This document shows, piece after piece, positions 1 to 6,451 of a stretch of DNA of 13,805 nt. This stretch comes from Clostridiales bacterium UBA7011 (GTDB taxonomy: Bacteria > Bacillota > Clostridia > Oscillospirales > Butyricicoccaceae). The number at the start of each line of letters is the position of its first letter. Position 1 is the first letter of the stretch. Below the pieces are notes generated by a model. The model had not been told where the DNA came from. It made no database searches and saw nothing but the letters and a program-made list of their open reading frames with translations. A program made the position numbers and the translations under genes. The DNA lies in assembly GCA_002449635.1 (NCBI GenBank), contig DJXF01000073.1, positions 1 to 13,805 on the forward strand, read 5' to 3'.

Positions 1-1804
1 CCTTGCGCTGTTCGACCAGCTCACGCGCCATGCGCTCGTTGTCGACGGCGTAGAAGACATCACCGGCATCCGGAACCTCGCCCAGACCGATGATCTCAAC
101 CGGTACGGACGGGCCGGCATTTTCCAGCTTGCGTCCGCGCTCGTCGGTCATCACGCGGACACGGCCGACCGCCTTGCCCGCAATGACAGTATCTCCCGCA
201 TGCAGCGTACCATTCTGAACGAGGACGGTTGCCACCGGACCGCGGCCGCGGTCGAGCTTCGCCTCGATGACGGTACCCTTTGCCTGACGGTTCGGATTTG
301 CCTTGAGCTCCTGCATCTCCGCGGTCAGCAGAACCATTTCGAGCAGGTTGTCGATGCCCTGACCGTACTTTGCGGAAATGCGGCAGACGATGGTGTCGCC
401 GCCCCAGTCCTCCGGCACCAGCTCATATTCGGTCAGCTGCTGCAGAACGCGGTCGGGATCGGCGTTGTCCTTATCAATTTTGTTGACTGCGACGATAATC
501 GGAATTCCCGCCGCCTTTGCATGGTTGATCGCCTCGATGGTCTGCGGCATGATGCCGTCATCCGCCGCGACAACCAGAATGGCGATATCGGTGACCTGTG
601 CACCGCGTGCACGCATGGACGTAAAGGCCGCGTGACCCGGTGTGTCGAGGAACGTGATCGGACGGCCGTTTACCTTGACGCGGTACGCACCGATGTGCTG
701 CGTGATGCCGCCCGCCTCGCCGGCTGCGACGTCGGTCTTTCGGATGGAGTCGAGCAGCGAGGTCTTACCGTGGTCGACGTGGCCCATGACGACAACAACC
801 GGATTTCTCGGCTCGAGGTTTTCCTCCTTGTCCTCGCTCTCGTCGAACAGTCTCTCCTCGATGGTGACAAAGACTTCCTTTTCAACCTTTGCACCCATTT
901 CTTCCGCGACCAGTGCGGCGGTGTCAAAGTCGATGGTCTGGGAAATATTCGCCATAACGCCCAGCTTGAGCAGCTCCTTGATGACGTCTGCCGCCGTGCG
1001 CTTGAGGCGGGATGCCAGCTCGCCGACGTTGATTTCGTCCGGAATCATGACCTTGAGCTGAACCTTCTTGATCTGCTGCTGCTGGCGCTGCAGACGCTTG
1101 AACTTCTCCTGCTCCTCCTGACGGCGCTTGTTGGAGTACGGCTTGCGTGCATCTGCGCGGCGCGTGATCTTCTGCTTGCCCTGCTTCATGCGGTCTGCCT
1201 TCTGCGGAACAAGTGCGTCAATGCGCTCATCATAACGCGCCAGATTGACATTGCCGCTGCCGCGCGTGTCGACGCGGTGAATCTGCTTGCCCTTGCCCTG
1301 GCGGGTGTTGTTTTCGTCGGTTGTGACGGTCGAGGTCGCCTCCTGCTTCGAGCCCTGCGGGCGAAGAATCTGGCGCGGCTCATGCGGCTTTGCCGGCTGA
1401 CGGCGGGTTTTCTTTCCGTCGCGCTTTTTCTGCTGCTCTGCCGGTGCGCCGCCTGCAGCCTTTTCCTTTGCGGGCTGCGCTGCCGTTTTCTTCTGCGGCT
1501 CGGCCTTCTTCGCATCCTTTTTCTGCTCGGTCTTTGCCGCCTTTTTTGCCGGCTGCTGACGAACAACCTGCGTTGTCGGCGCCTTGCGCTCTGCCGCCTG
1601 CTTCGTCAGGACCTCCTCCATATTTTCCACAGGATTGTGCTTGGTCATATAATCAAATATCAGGTTCAGCTCCTGCGGCTCCAGAACCTGCATATGGTTT
1701 TTCGGAGTCTTGGCGTACTCAGTGAGTACATCGGTGATTTCCTTTGTAGTTGTGCCAAAATCCTTGGCGACTTCATGTACACGGTATTTATTCTCAATAC
1801 TCAT
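1..1804 (-). CDS. infB: Translation initiation factor IF-2 (3' end beyond window)
   Basis: GTPase that brings initiator fMet-tRNA to the 30S subunit and promotes 50S joining. Only the first 601 residues are present; the gene continues past the left edge. In order: an N-terminal IF2_N module (about 1-55), a long Lys/Ala/Gln-rich low-complexity linker (about 60-250), a second IF2_N module (about 253-305), the G domain (from about 336), and the start of beta-barrel domain II. All G motifs are intact: GHVDHGKT at 341-348, GGITQH at 365-370, DTPGH at 387-391, NKID at 441-444 and SAKYG at 477-481. The ATG at 1804-1802 overlaps the stop of the L7Ae-family gene (ATGA) and has a GGAGGTG ribosome site 7-8 bases upstream, so translation is probably coupled. 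It is the distal gene of the rimP-nusA operon, its usual Firmicutes place. Identification is essentially certain. Confidence 0.98.
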   Translation of the reverse strand, partial: MSIENKYRVHEVAKDFGTTTKEITDVLTEYAKTPKNHMQVLEPQELNLIFDYMTKHNPVENMEEVLTKQAAERKAPTTQVVRQQPAKKAAKTEQKKDAKKAEPQKKTAAQPAKEKAAGGAPAEQQKKRDGKKTRRQPAKPHEPRQILRPQGSKQEATSTVTTDENNTRQGKGKQIHRVDTRGSGNVNLARYDERIDALVPQKADRMKQGKQKITRRADARKPYSNKRRQEEQEKFKRLQRQQQQIKKVQLKVMIPDEINVGELASRLKRTAADVIKELLKLGVMANISQTIDFDTAALVAEEMGAKVEKEVFVTIEERLFDESEDKEENLEPRNPVVVVMGHVDHGKTSLLDSIRKTDVAAGEAGGITQHIGAYRVKVNGRPITFLDTPGHAAFTSMRARGAQVTDIAILVVAADDGIMPQTIEAINHAKAAGIPIIVAVNKIDKDNADPDRVLQQLTEYELVPEDWGGDTIVCRISAKYGQGIDNLLEMVLLTAEMQELKANPNRQAKGTVIEAKLDRGRGPVATVLVQNGTLHAGDTVIAGKAVGRVRVMTDERGRKLENAGPSVPVEIIGLGEVPDAGDVFYAVDNERMARELVEQRK

Positions 1805-2265
1805 GCGCGTTCACCTCCACCTTTCGTATGGGTTACCTTGCTCATACCGCCGGACGTATGCGCTCCGGCGGACTTTTTCCGCGGCTTTTTCGTGCCGCGT
1901 CTCGACTGCATGCGCTTGTGCTTTTCTCTCAGCTGCTGCGCGAGCGGCGCATATTGTTCATCCGCCTCCGCAGCCTTCTGCGCGGCCGAGGCGGCAAAGC
2001 CGATATCTGTCATGCCGCAGATCGCAGCCTTGCTGCGCCCGATTGCCCAGCCGAGCTGCTCTGCCGGTGCATCCAAACGGAGCACAGGCACGCGGGACGT
2101 CTCACTCAAACGGGCTGCGCGTCTGCTGACCGCTGCGCCCGCATCGGCGGCGAGCACAATCAGCCGGACATTTCCTGCGGCGACTGACTCCGCCACCGCA
2201 TCATCACCGTACACGAGCTTGCCTGCCCGCAGGCACAGCCCGAGCAGCGGCAGCACCTCATTCAT
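1801..2265 (-). CDS. ylxQ: L7Ae/L30e-family ribosomal protein YlxQ with long basic C-terminal tail
   Basis: Small RNA-binding protein of the L7Ae/L30e/Gadd45 fold; bacterial members can bind kink-turn RNA, but the cellular role is not settled. The core (about residues 1-100) has the family start PLLGLCLRAGKLVYGDDAV, the central LIVLAADAG strand-turn and the AIGRSKAAICGMTDIGFA block. The Bacillus homologue is about 100 residues. Here about 50 more follow, rich in Lys, Arg, Gly and Ser. I chose the ATG at 2265 (154 aa): the GGAGG at 2275-2279 is 9 bases from it but only 3 from the ATG at 2271, which would give 156 aa. The gene overlaps the ylxR end by 8 bases and the infB start by 4. Family call is firm; the function of the tail is unknown. 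Confidence 0.9.
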   Translation of the reverse strand: MNEVLPLLGLCLRAGKLVYGDDAVAESVAAGNVRLIVLAADAGAAVSRRAARLSETSRVPVLRLDAPAEQLGWAIGRSKAAICGMTDIGFAASAAQKAAEADEQYAPLAQQLREKHKRMQSRRGTKKPRKKSAGAHTSGGMSKVTHTKGGGERA

Positions 2266-2533
2266 CGGCATGCTCCTCCATCTGACGGGTCAGCTGATCG
2301 AATACCTCGTCCGGCACAGGACAGCCGAATGCCCGTTCCAGTGCCCTGCTCTTTTTTGCCCGTGCCAGACAGGCCGGATTGGCACATACATATGCGCCGC
2401 GTCCGGGTGCCTTGCCCCGAAAATCGAGCGATATTTCGCACTCCGGCGCGCGCACGACGCGAATCAGCTCGCGTTTGGGCTTCATCTCACGGCAGCCGAC
2501 ACACTGGCGCATGGGAATTTTCTTCTTCTGCAC
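2258..2533 (-). CDS. ylxR: YlxR family RNA-binding protein (DUF448)
   Basis: Small conserved protein nearly always encoded between nusA and infB in Firmicutes. The fold has been described as probably RNA-binding, and a regulatory role has been reported in Bacillus; its biochemical job is not fixed. The 91 residues show the family hallmark MRQCVGCREMKPKRELIR at 8-25, then the GRGAYVC block at 44-50. Four Cys (11, 14, 50, 55) could form a metal site. The start is the GTG at 2533: an AAGGAGG at 2542-2548 lies 8 bases upstream, whereas the in-frame ATG seven codons later has no such site. That ribosome site overlaps the nusA stop codon, so the two are probably translationally coupled. The 3' end overlaps the next gene by 8 bases. 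Confidence 0.94.
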   Translation of the reverse strand: MQKKKIPMRQCVGCREMKPKRELIRVVRAPECEISLDFRGKAPGRGAYVCANPACLARAKKSRALERAFGCPVPDEVFDQLTRQMEEHADE

Positions 2534-2541
2534 TGTGCCGT

Positions 2542-2548
2542 CCTCCTT
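2542..2548 (-). promoter_or_regulatory. Ribosome binding site fixing the GTG start of ylxR
   Basis: AAGGAGG on the minus strand, overlapping the nusA TAA stop and 8 bases before the GTG at 2533. It decides for the GTG over the downstream in-frame ATG. Confidence 0.85.
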
Positions 2549-3665
2549 ATGCCTCGTCGCCGTCGGTCAGCTCATCTGCCTCCTGCTCCGCCTGCTGCGC
2601 CTGCTCTCTCTCGGCGCTCGCCGGACCGATGTCAATTTTGCAGCCGGTCAGCTTTGCCGCGAGGCGTGCATTCTGTCCTTCCTTGCCGATTGCCAGCGAA
2701 AGCTGGTCATCCGGCACCGTGACATGACAGCTCTTGCCGTCCGGCAGCATAACCGCGCTGATGACTTCAGCCGGGCTGAGTGCTTCGGAAACAAAGCTTG
2801 CCATATCCTCCGAATACTTGATGATATCTATCTTTTCACCGGACAGCTCCGTGACGATCTGACCGACACGGGCGCCATGCACGCCGACACAGGCGCCGAT
2901 CGGGTCGATTTTGCTGTCGTTCTTTGCCACAACGGCAATCTTGGTGCGGTTGCCCGCCTCACGTGCAATCGCCTTGATCTCGACCTCGCCGTCGTGAATT
3001 TCCGGCACTTCCATCTCAAACAGCCGCTTGACCAGCCCCGGATGTGTGCGCGAAATGACAACCTGCGGACCGTGATTTCCGCGCCGAACCTCTACGACAA
3101 ATACCTTAATCAGCTGATCCTCGTGCAGCACCTCGCCCGGAACCTGCTCGTTCTGGGTCAGAACCGCCTCAATTTTTTCGCCTTCGCTGACCATCTCCAG
3201 GATGATATTGCCGCTGCGCGGGTCAATGCGGTTTACGCGCGCTGTCAGCAGCTCATGCTCTCTTGAGCTGTACTGGTTGTAGGCCATGCCGCGCTCGGAT
3301 TCGCGGATCCCCTGAATAATCACCTGCTTGGCCGCCTGTGCCGCGATGCGTCCGAATTTCTTGGTCTCCACATCGACACGCACGGTGTCGCCCAGCATTG
3401 CGCGCGGGCTGATGCGGCGCGCCTCCTCCAGAGAGATTTCCGTCAGCGGGTCCTCCGCCTCGTCCACGACCTCCTTGGTCACATACATGTTGATGGTCTT
3501 TTCATCCATGTCCGGCTCGACAAACACATTGTCACATTTCAGGCCGTCATTGTCTTTTTTATATGCGGTCTGCAGCGCCTGACATACGCGCTCGAGCATA
3601 TAATCCACCGGAATGCCTTTTTCCTTTTCCAGCATTTCCAGTGCTGCAAAAAACTCTGCGTTCAT
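2547..3665 (-). CDS. nusA: Transcription termination/antitermination factor NusA
   Basis: RNA polymerase-associated factor that modulates pausing, intrinsic termination and antitermination. The 372 residues match the Bacillus-type length; the C-terminal acidic repeats of enterobacterial NusA are absent. Domains: N-terminal RNAP-binding domain (about 1-125, starting MNAEFFAALEMLEKEKGIP), S1 domain (about 135-200), KH1 (about 230-285, GxxG loop as GVHG at 261-264), KH2 (about 300-348, with IGKEGQNARLAAKL), and a short acidic/Gln-rich tail. The ATG at 3665 is the only sensible start, yet the AAGGAG at 3679-3684 sits 13 bases from it, wider than for most genes here. It follows rimP by 63 bases and is probably co-transcribed from the promoter near 4275. 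Confidence 0.98.
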   Translation of the reverse strand: MNAEFFAALEMLEKEKGIPVDYMLERVCQALQTAYKKDNDGLKCDNVFVEPDMDEKTINMYVTKEVVDEAEDPLTEISLEEARRISPRAMLGDTVRVDVETKKFGRIAAQAAKQVIIQGIRESERGMAYNQYSSREHELLTARVNRIDPRSGNIILEMVSEGEKIEAVLTQNEQVPGEVLHEDQLIKVFVVEVRRGNHGPQVVISRTHPGLVKRLFEMEVPEIHDGEVEIKAIAREAGNRTKIAVVAKNDSKIDPIGACVGVHGARVGQIVTELSGEKIDIIKYSEDMASFVSEALSPAEVISAVMLPDGKSCHVTVPDDQLSLAIGKEGQNARLAAKLTGCKIDIGPASAEREQAQQAEQEADELTDGDEA

Positions 3666-3728
3666 TTTTTGGTATTCACTCCTTATTGTGTGCGATATGG
3701 CAGATCACCATACCTGATGCGAACAATT

Positions 3729-4193
3729 TTATATGGTTACAGACAGGCGCACGGCGGCGATGTCCTTCGGCTCATAGACCGTGACGCGGCCGTCCGATTC
3801 AATGGTGACATTGCCGTCCTCATACGCCTTCAGGGTGCCGACAGCAAACTTGCTGCCGTCAATCGGGCGATAAAAGCGAACCTCCACCTCACTGCCGAGA
3901 AACGCGGCGAAGTGCTCGGGACGCTTGAGTCTGCGTGTCAGTCCTGCCGAGGACACACACAGTGTATACGGCGGCAGCGAGGCGAACTCCTTGCCGTCAA
4001 GCAGCGGATCGACCGAACGGGACAGCTTTTCGCAGTCGTCGATATCGGTGTGACCGTCGCGGTCAATCGTGATCGTCAGCATATACTGTCCGCCTTCCTT
4101 TTCAAAGGTGACATCCCACAGTGTCACGCCCAGCTCATCGGCGAACGGCTCGCTGATTTCCCAGACGCGTCTACAGACTTCTTTTGCCGTCAT
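3729..4193 (-). CDS. rimP: Ribosome maturation factor RimP
   Basis: Assists 30S assembly, acting on early steps around the central pseudoknot and S12/S5 incorporation in studied bacteria. The 154 residues match the family length. Visible blocks are an N-terminal alpha/beta domain with DVTFEKEGGQYMLTITIDRDG at about 27-47 (read in two halves), IDDCEKLSRSVDPLLD at 51-66, and LCVSSAGLTRRLKRPEHF at 78-95, where the usual SSPGL reads SSAGL. A C-terminal SH3-like region follows. The frame stays open upstream to 4316, but the ATG at 4193 has a GGAGGT at 4198-4203 just four bases away and begins where the family begins, so I use it. It is the first gene of the rimP-nusA-ylxR-ylxQ-infB operon, behind a promoter and a leader hairpin. 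Confidence 0.96.
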   Translation of the reverse strand: MTAKEVCRRVWEISEPFADELGVTLWDVTFEKEGGQYMLTITIDRDGHTDIDDCEKLSRSVDPLLDGKEFASLPPYTLCVSSAGLTRRLKRPEHFAAFLGSEVEVRFYRPIDGSKFAVGTLKAYEDGNVTIESDGRVTVYEPKDIAAVRLSVTI

Positions 4194-4197
4194 TTTT

Positions 4198-4203
4198 ACC
4201 TCC
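4198..4203 (-). promoter_or_regulatory. Ribosome binding site fixing the rimP start
   Basis: GGAGGT four bases before the ATG at 4193. It rules out the upstream in-frame starts, which would run through the leader hairpin. Confidence 0.85.
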
Positions 4204-4210
4204 GTAACCG

Positions 4211-4244
4211 AAACAATAAGAAAGAGTGGGTTTCCCCACTCTCC
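4211..4244 (-). terminator. Terminator-like attenuator hairpin in the rimP-nusA leader
   Basis: Seen: an 8-bp perfect stem AGAGUGGG/CCCACUCU (4235-4242 with 4223-4230) closed by a GAAA tetraloop, extendable by two G-U pairs. It is followed on the RNA by the broken U-rich run UUCUUAUUGUUU. It lies between the promoter at 4273-4301 and the rimP ribosome site, so transcription must pass it to express rimP, nusA and infB. Known: in B. subtilis NusA has been reported to repress its own operon by stimulating termination in the leader. Inferred: this weak, U-interrupted hairpin is the same kind of NusA-dependent attenuator. It could also end read-through from the flippase gene. Confidence 0.75.
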
Positions 4245-4272
4245 TCGGATCGTAATTCTTACACTGTCAGTT

Positions 4273-4301
4273 ATTATACCACGATGGTTCTCCGGATGCA
4301 A
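4273..4301 (-). promoter_or_regulatory. Sigma-A type promoter of the rimP-nusA-infB operon
   Basis: On the minus strand, TTGCAT (4296-4301), a 17-base spacer, and a perfect TATAAT (4273-4278). The predicted start is near 4266, giving a leader of about 73 bases before rimP that contains the attenuator-like hairpin. Confidence 0.8.
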
Positions 4302-4338
4302 GCCCCATTTTTTCATTTTTGCGGCAATTTACACAAAA

Positions 4339-5763
4339 TCAGCCGCGGCGAAGCACCTTATTGACCGAAAGCATGATTTCGCGCGCATTCACGCCGAGCA
4401 GCAGCAGGAACAATACGGGGACGACAGCCATCCACATCGGTGCCTCGAGCGACATATACAGCGCCTGTGCAAACAGCAGCACAATGCTCAGAATGGTCTT
4501 TCCGATGTTCCAGCGAATCTTGAGATAGCGCTGTGTGTCAAAGGCGCGGATGAGGAACAGAATAAAGTAGCTGATAAACGTCGCAATGCCGGCTCCCAGT
4601 GCGCCGTAAAACGGGGAGATCCGTCCGAGCAGCGGGATGAGCGTCGCATTGAGCGAAATGTTGATCAGCGCACAGATGACGGTGGTCATCATGGAATTTT
4701 TACTGCGCAGGCGCAGCATATAGACGCTCGCGAGGAATGTCGAAAGCAGGCCGAAGGTCGTCGCCAACGTGAGAATCGGGATAAACCGCCACGAGATGAA
4801 AAACGCGTCGGCAACCATAAAGGTCATGACAAATTTCGAAATCATAATCAGTCCCGAACTGCCGATAAAGGCGATGGAGGAATAGGCGCCGAGCACCTTG
4901 CTGAAAAAGTCCACCTGTTCCTTCGGGTCACTCTCCTTGACGGCGGAAATCTGCCACGCATCGGCAAACAGATTGGCGACAATGAGCAGAATATTCGGGA
5001 TTTTGTTGGCTGCCGCATACAGACCGTTCGCCGATGTGTTGACGAAGAAAATAATCATATAGCGGTCAGACATGTTGATAATCCACTGACAGACCGTCTG
5101 CGGAACAAGCGGCAGCGCATATTTGCGCATCCGGCGGGCAAGCGGCTTGTCGTAACGCCGGTCGAGCGGTGTCTCCAGATAGCGGTATTCGCGCGCCAGC
5201 AGGAAGCAGATCAGTCCCATCACAAGGTCGGAAATGATATTTGCAAGCAGATAGCCCATGACACGCATGCGCGGCAGCAGCAAAATATTCAGAATAATAT
5301 TGAGGAAGGTGTTTGCAATGCCGTTCGCCGCATACATCTTGCTGTAGCCGAGACTGAGGGCAAACTGAATGCACAGCGTGCGCAGCGAGGATGCCAGAAC
5401 GAACATTAGAACGGCAATCGTGTAGCCGGACATGAAATCCATCAGGTGCGGGAGCACCGGCGAGATAACCGCAAGACACAAAAATCCGGTTAGAATCGTG
5501 AACAGGCCGCTGCTGAACACCGTTCGCTTGTCGGTTTCATTTTCCAGACCGAAGCGAATGACCGCGTTGTTGATGCCGACCGAAGCGATCGGAATCATCA
5601 GCTGTCCGACATTGATGAGTGCATCCACGATGCCGTATTCATCCGTGCTGAGAATGCCGGTATAAAACCGGAGCATGAGAAATACGAGCACCTTGGAAGA
5701 AAACGTGCCGATGGCAAACACGAGGGTGTTTGACAGCAGCTTGGTATATCGATTTTGTGCCAT
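4339..5763 (-). CDS. Wzx-type oligosaccharide/polysaccharide flippase (MOP superfamily)
   Basis: Integral membrane protein of 474 residues, most like the polysaccharide-transport flippases that move lipid-linked sugar units across the cytoplasmic membrane. The N-terminus (about 11-70) reads as the family start: the GTFSSKVLVFLMLRFYTGIL segment, then STDEYGIVDALI, then SVGINNAVIRFG. DRYMIIFFVNTSANGLYAAA at about 233-252, followed by NKIPNIL, matches the second-half motif. I count roughly 12-14 hydrophobic segments separated by short basic loops, with no signal peptide. The ATG at 5763 follows an AAGGAC site by about 8 bases. It has its own promoter (5846-5874) and no sugar-transferase or polymerase neighbours, so the substrate cannot be told. 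Base composition looks like the neighbours. MurJ is a distant alternative but the N-terminal motifs fit Wzx better. Confidence 0.88.
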   Translation of the reverse strand: MAQNRYTKLLSNTLVFAIGTFSSKVLVFLMLRFYTGILSTDEYGIVDALINVGQLMIPIASVGINNAVIRFGLENETDKRTVFSSGLFTILTGFLCLAVISPVLPHLMDFMSGYTIAVLMFVLASSLRTLCIQFALSLGYSKMYAANGIANTFLNIILNILLLPRMRVMGYLLANIISDLVMGLICFLLAREYRYLETPLDRRYDKPLARRMRKYALPLVPQTVCQWIINMSDRYMIIFFVNTSANGLYAAANKIPNILLIVANLFADAWQISAVKESDPKEQVDFFSKVLGAYSSIAFIGSSGLIMISKFVMTFMVADAFFISWRFIPILTLATTFGLLSTFLASVYMLRLRSKNSMMTTVICALINISLNATLIPLLGRISPFYGALGAGIATFISYFILFLIRAFDTQRYLKIRWNIGKTILSIVLLFAQALYMSLEAPMWMAVVPVLFLLLLGVNAREIMLSVNKVLRRG

Positions 5764-5845
5764 AAAGCACCGTCCTTACTGATTGCGTGATTTTTTGCGC
5801 AGATCCGATCCGGAAAGAATACCGCACAGCGCTGCGCGTGTACTG

Positions 5846-5874
5846 ATTATAACACTCGTGTACGCCGGTTTCAA
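5846..5874 (-). promoter_or_regulatory. Near-consensus sigma-A promoter of the flippase gene
   Basis: On the minus strand, TTGAAA (5869-5874), a 17-base spacer, then TATAAT (5846-5851): 11 of 12 consensus positions. The A/T-rich stretch just upstream (about 5875-5915) could act as an UP element. The predicted start is near 5839, giving an untranslated leader of about 75 bases in which I see only weak short hairpins. Confidence 0.85.
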
Positions 5875-5952
5875 TATCGGAAGAAAGCAAAAAATGCAGT
5901 GAAAAACAATCATTATCCAGCAATTTGCCCTGCTGTGTGCGCGCAGGCACAG

Positions 5953-5997
5953 AAAAAGGGATTGTTCCGATAGCATGCGCTCGAAACAATCCCCTTT
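5953..5997 (-). terminator. Intrinsic terminator of the spc-alpha ribosomal cluster
   Basis: On the RNA a 17-bp stem (5981-5997 with 5954-5970) contains two G-U wobbles and a 10-base loop (5971-5980) and runs into UUUUU at 5957-5953. It starts 20 bases after the rplQ stop. The other strand lacks a comparable T-run, so it acts mainly for the minus-strand cluster. The gene-free stretch 5764-6017 holds this terminator and the flippase promoter. Confidence 0.92.
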
Positions 5998-6017
5998 GGG
6001 TTCTTTATTCAGGCAGA

Positions 6018-6359
6018 TCAGACAAGCTCGATGATTGCCATTTCCGCTGCGTCGCCGCGGCGCGGGCCGATCTTGACGATGCGGGTGTAGCCGCCGTTGC
6101 GGTCAGCATACTTCTCGGACAGCTCGCCGAAGGTCTTGGCAACAGCTTCCTTGCGGGTGAGGAAAGCAGCGGCCTGACGGCGGGATGCGAGGGTGTTCTT
6201 CTTACCGAGCGTGATCATCTTCTCAGCGAGAGGACGAACTTCTCTGGCTCTTGCAACAGTGGTCTCAATTCTGCCGTTTTCCAGCAGGAAGGTCACCATC
6301 GCTCTGAGCATTGCCATTCTATGGTCAGTGGTTCTGCCGAGTTTACGGTTTCCGGCCAT
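6018..6359 (-). CDS. rplQ: 50S ribosomal protein L17
   Basis: Component of the large ribosomal subunit near the exit-tunnel rim. The 113 residues match the short bacterial form and open with the family signature MAGNRKLGRTTDHRMAMLRA (1-20), followed by the TTVARAREVRPLAEKMITL block (34-52). The C-terminal part contains GGYTRIVKIGPRRGDAAEMA, then ends IIELV. A strong AAGGAGGT lies 8 bases before the ATG. It is the last gene of the alpha operon, after rpoA by 92 bases (the spacer has a perfect hairpin), and is followed by the cluster terminator. Confidence 0.98.
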   Translation of the reverse strand: MAGNRKLGRTTDHRMAMLRAMVTFLLENGRIETTVARAREVRPLAEKMITLGKKNTLASRRQAAAFLTRKEAVAKTFGELSEKYADRNGGYTRIVKIGPRRGDAAEMAIIELV

Positions 6360-6407
6360 GAGAAAATACCTCCTTTGGGTTCAGGTCTATCTATTCCCTG
6401 CGGGTTG

Positions 6408-6427
6408 TCCGGCGCAAAAGCGCCGGA
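6408..6427 (-). other. Perfect GC-rich hairpin between rpoA and rplQ
   Basis: An exact 8-bp inverted repeat, UCCGGCGC/GCGCCGGA, with a UUUU loop, in the 92-base spacer. No U-tract follows on the transcript, so it is not an ordinary terminator. It may be a processing or stability element, or control rplQ expression relative to rpoA; this is inference. Confidence 0.75.
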
Positions 6428-6451
6428 TTCCGCGGTGTAGTTGATGTGATA

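Noticed and set aside
200..2722. 840-codon open frame on the plus strand
   Set aside because: It lies wholly antisense to infB, ylxQ, ylxR and the end of nusA, all firmly identified. The translation is Leu/Arg/Cys-rich with no recognisable domain, as expected from a GC-rich codon-biased complement.
4321..4346. Terminator for the flippase gene (GCGGC/GCCGC stem at its stop codon)
   Set aside because: The stem is followed by A-rich rather than U-rich sequence on the transcript, so it is not an intrinsic terminator.
4069..5409. 446-codon open frame on the plus strand
   Set aside because: Antisense to the flippase gene and rimP; composition dominated by Gln, Asn, Asp, Arg and His, typical of the reverse frame of a membrane protein gene. 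No ribosome site or domain.
5919..5936. Second terminator after rplQ (CAGCA/UGCUG stem)
   Set aside because: Only 5 bp, and the following U-run starts too far from the stem; the 17-bp hairpin at 5953-5997 already does the job.
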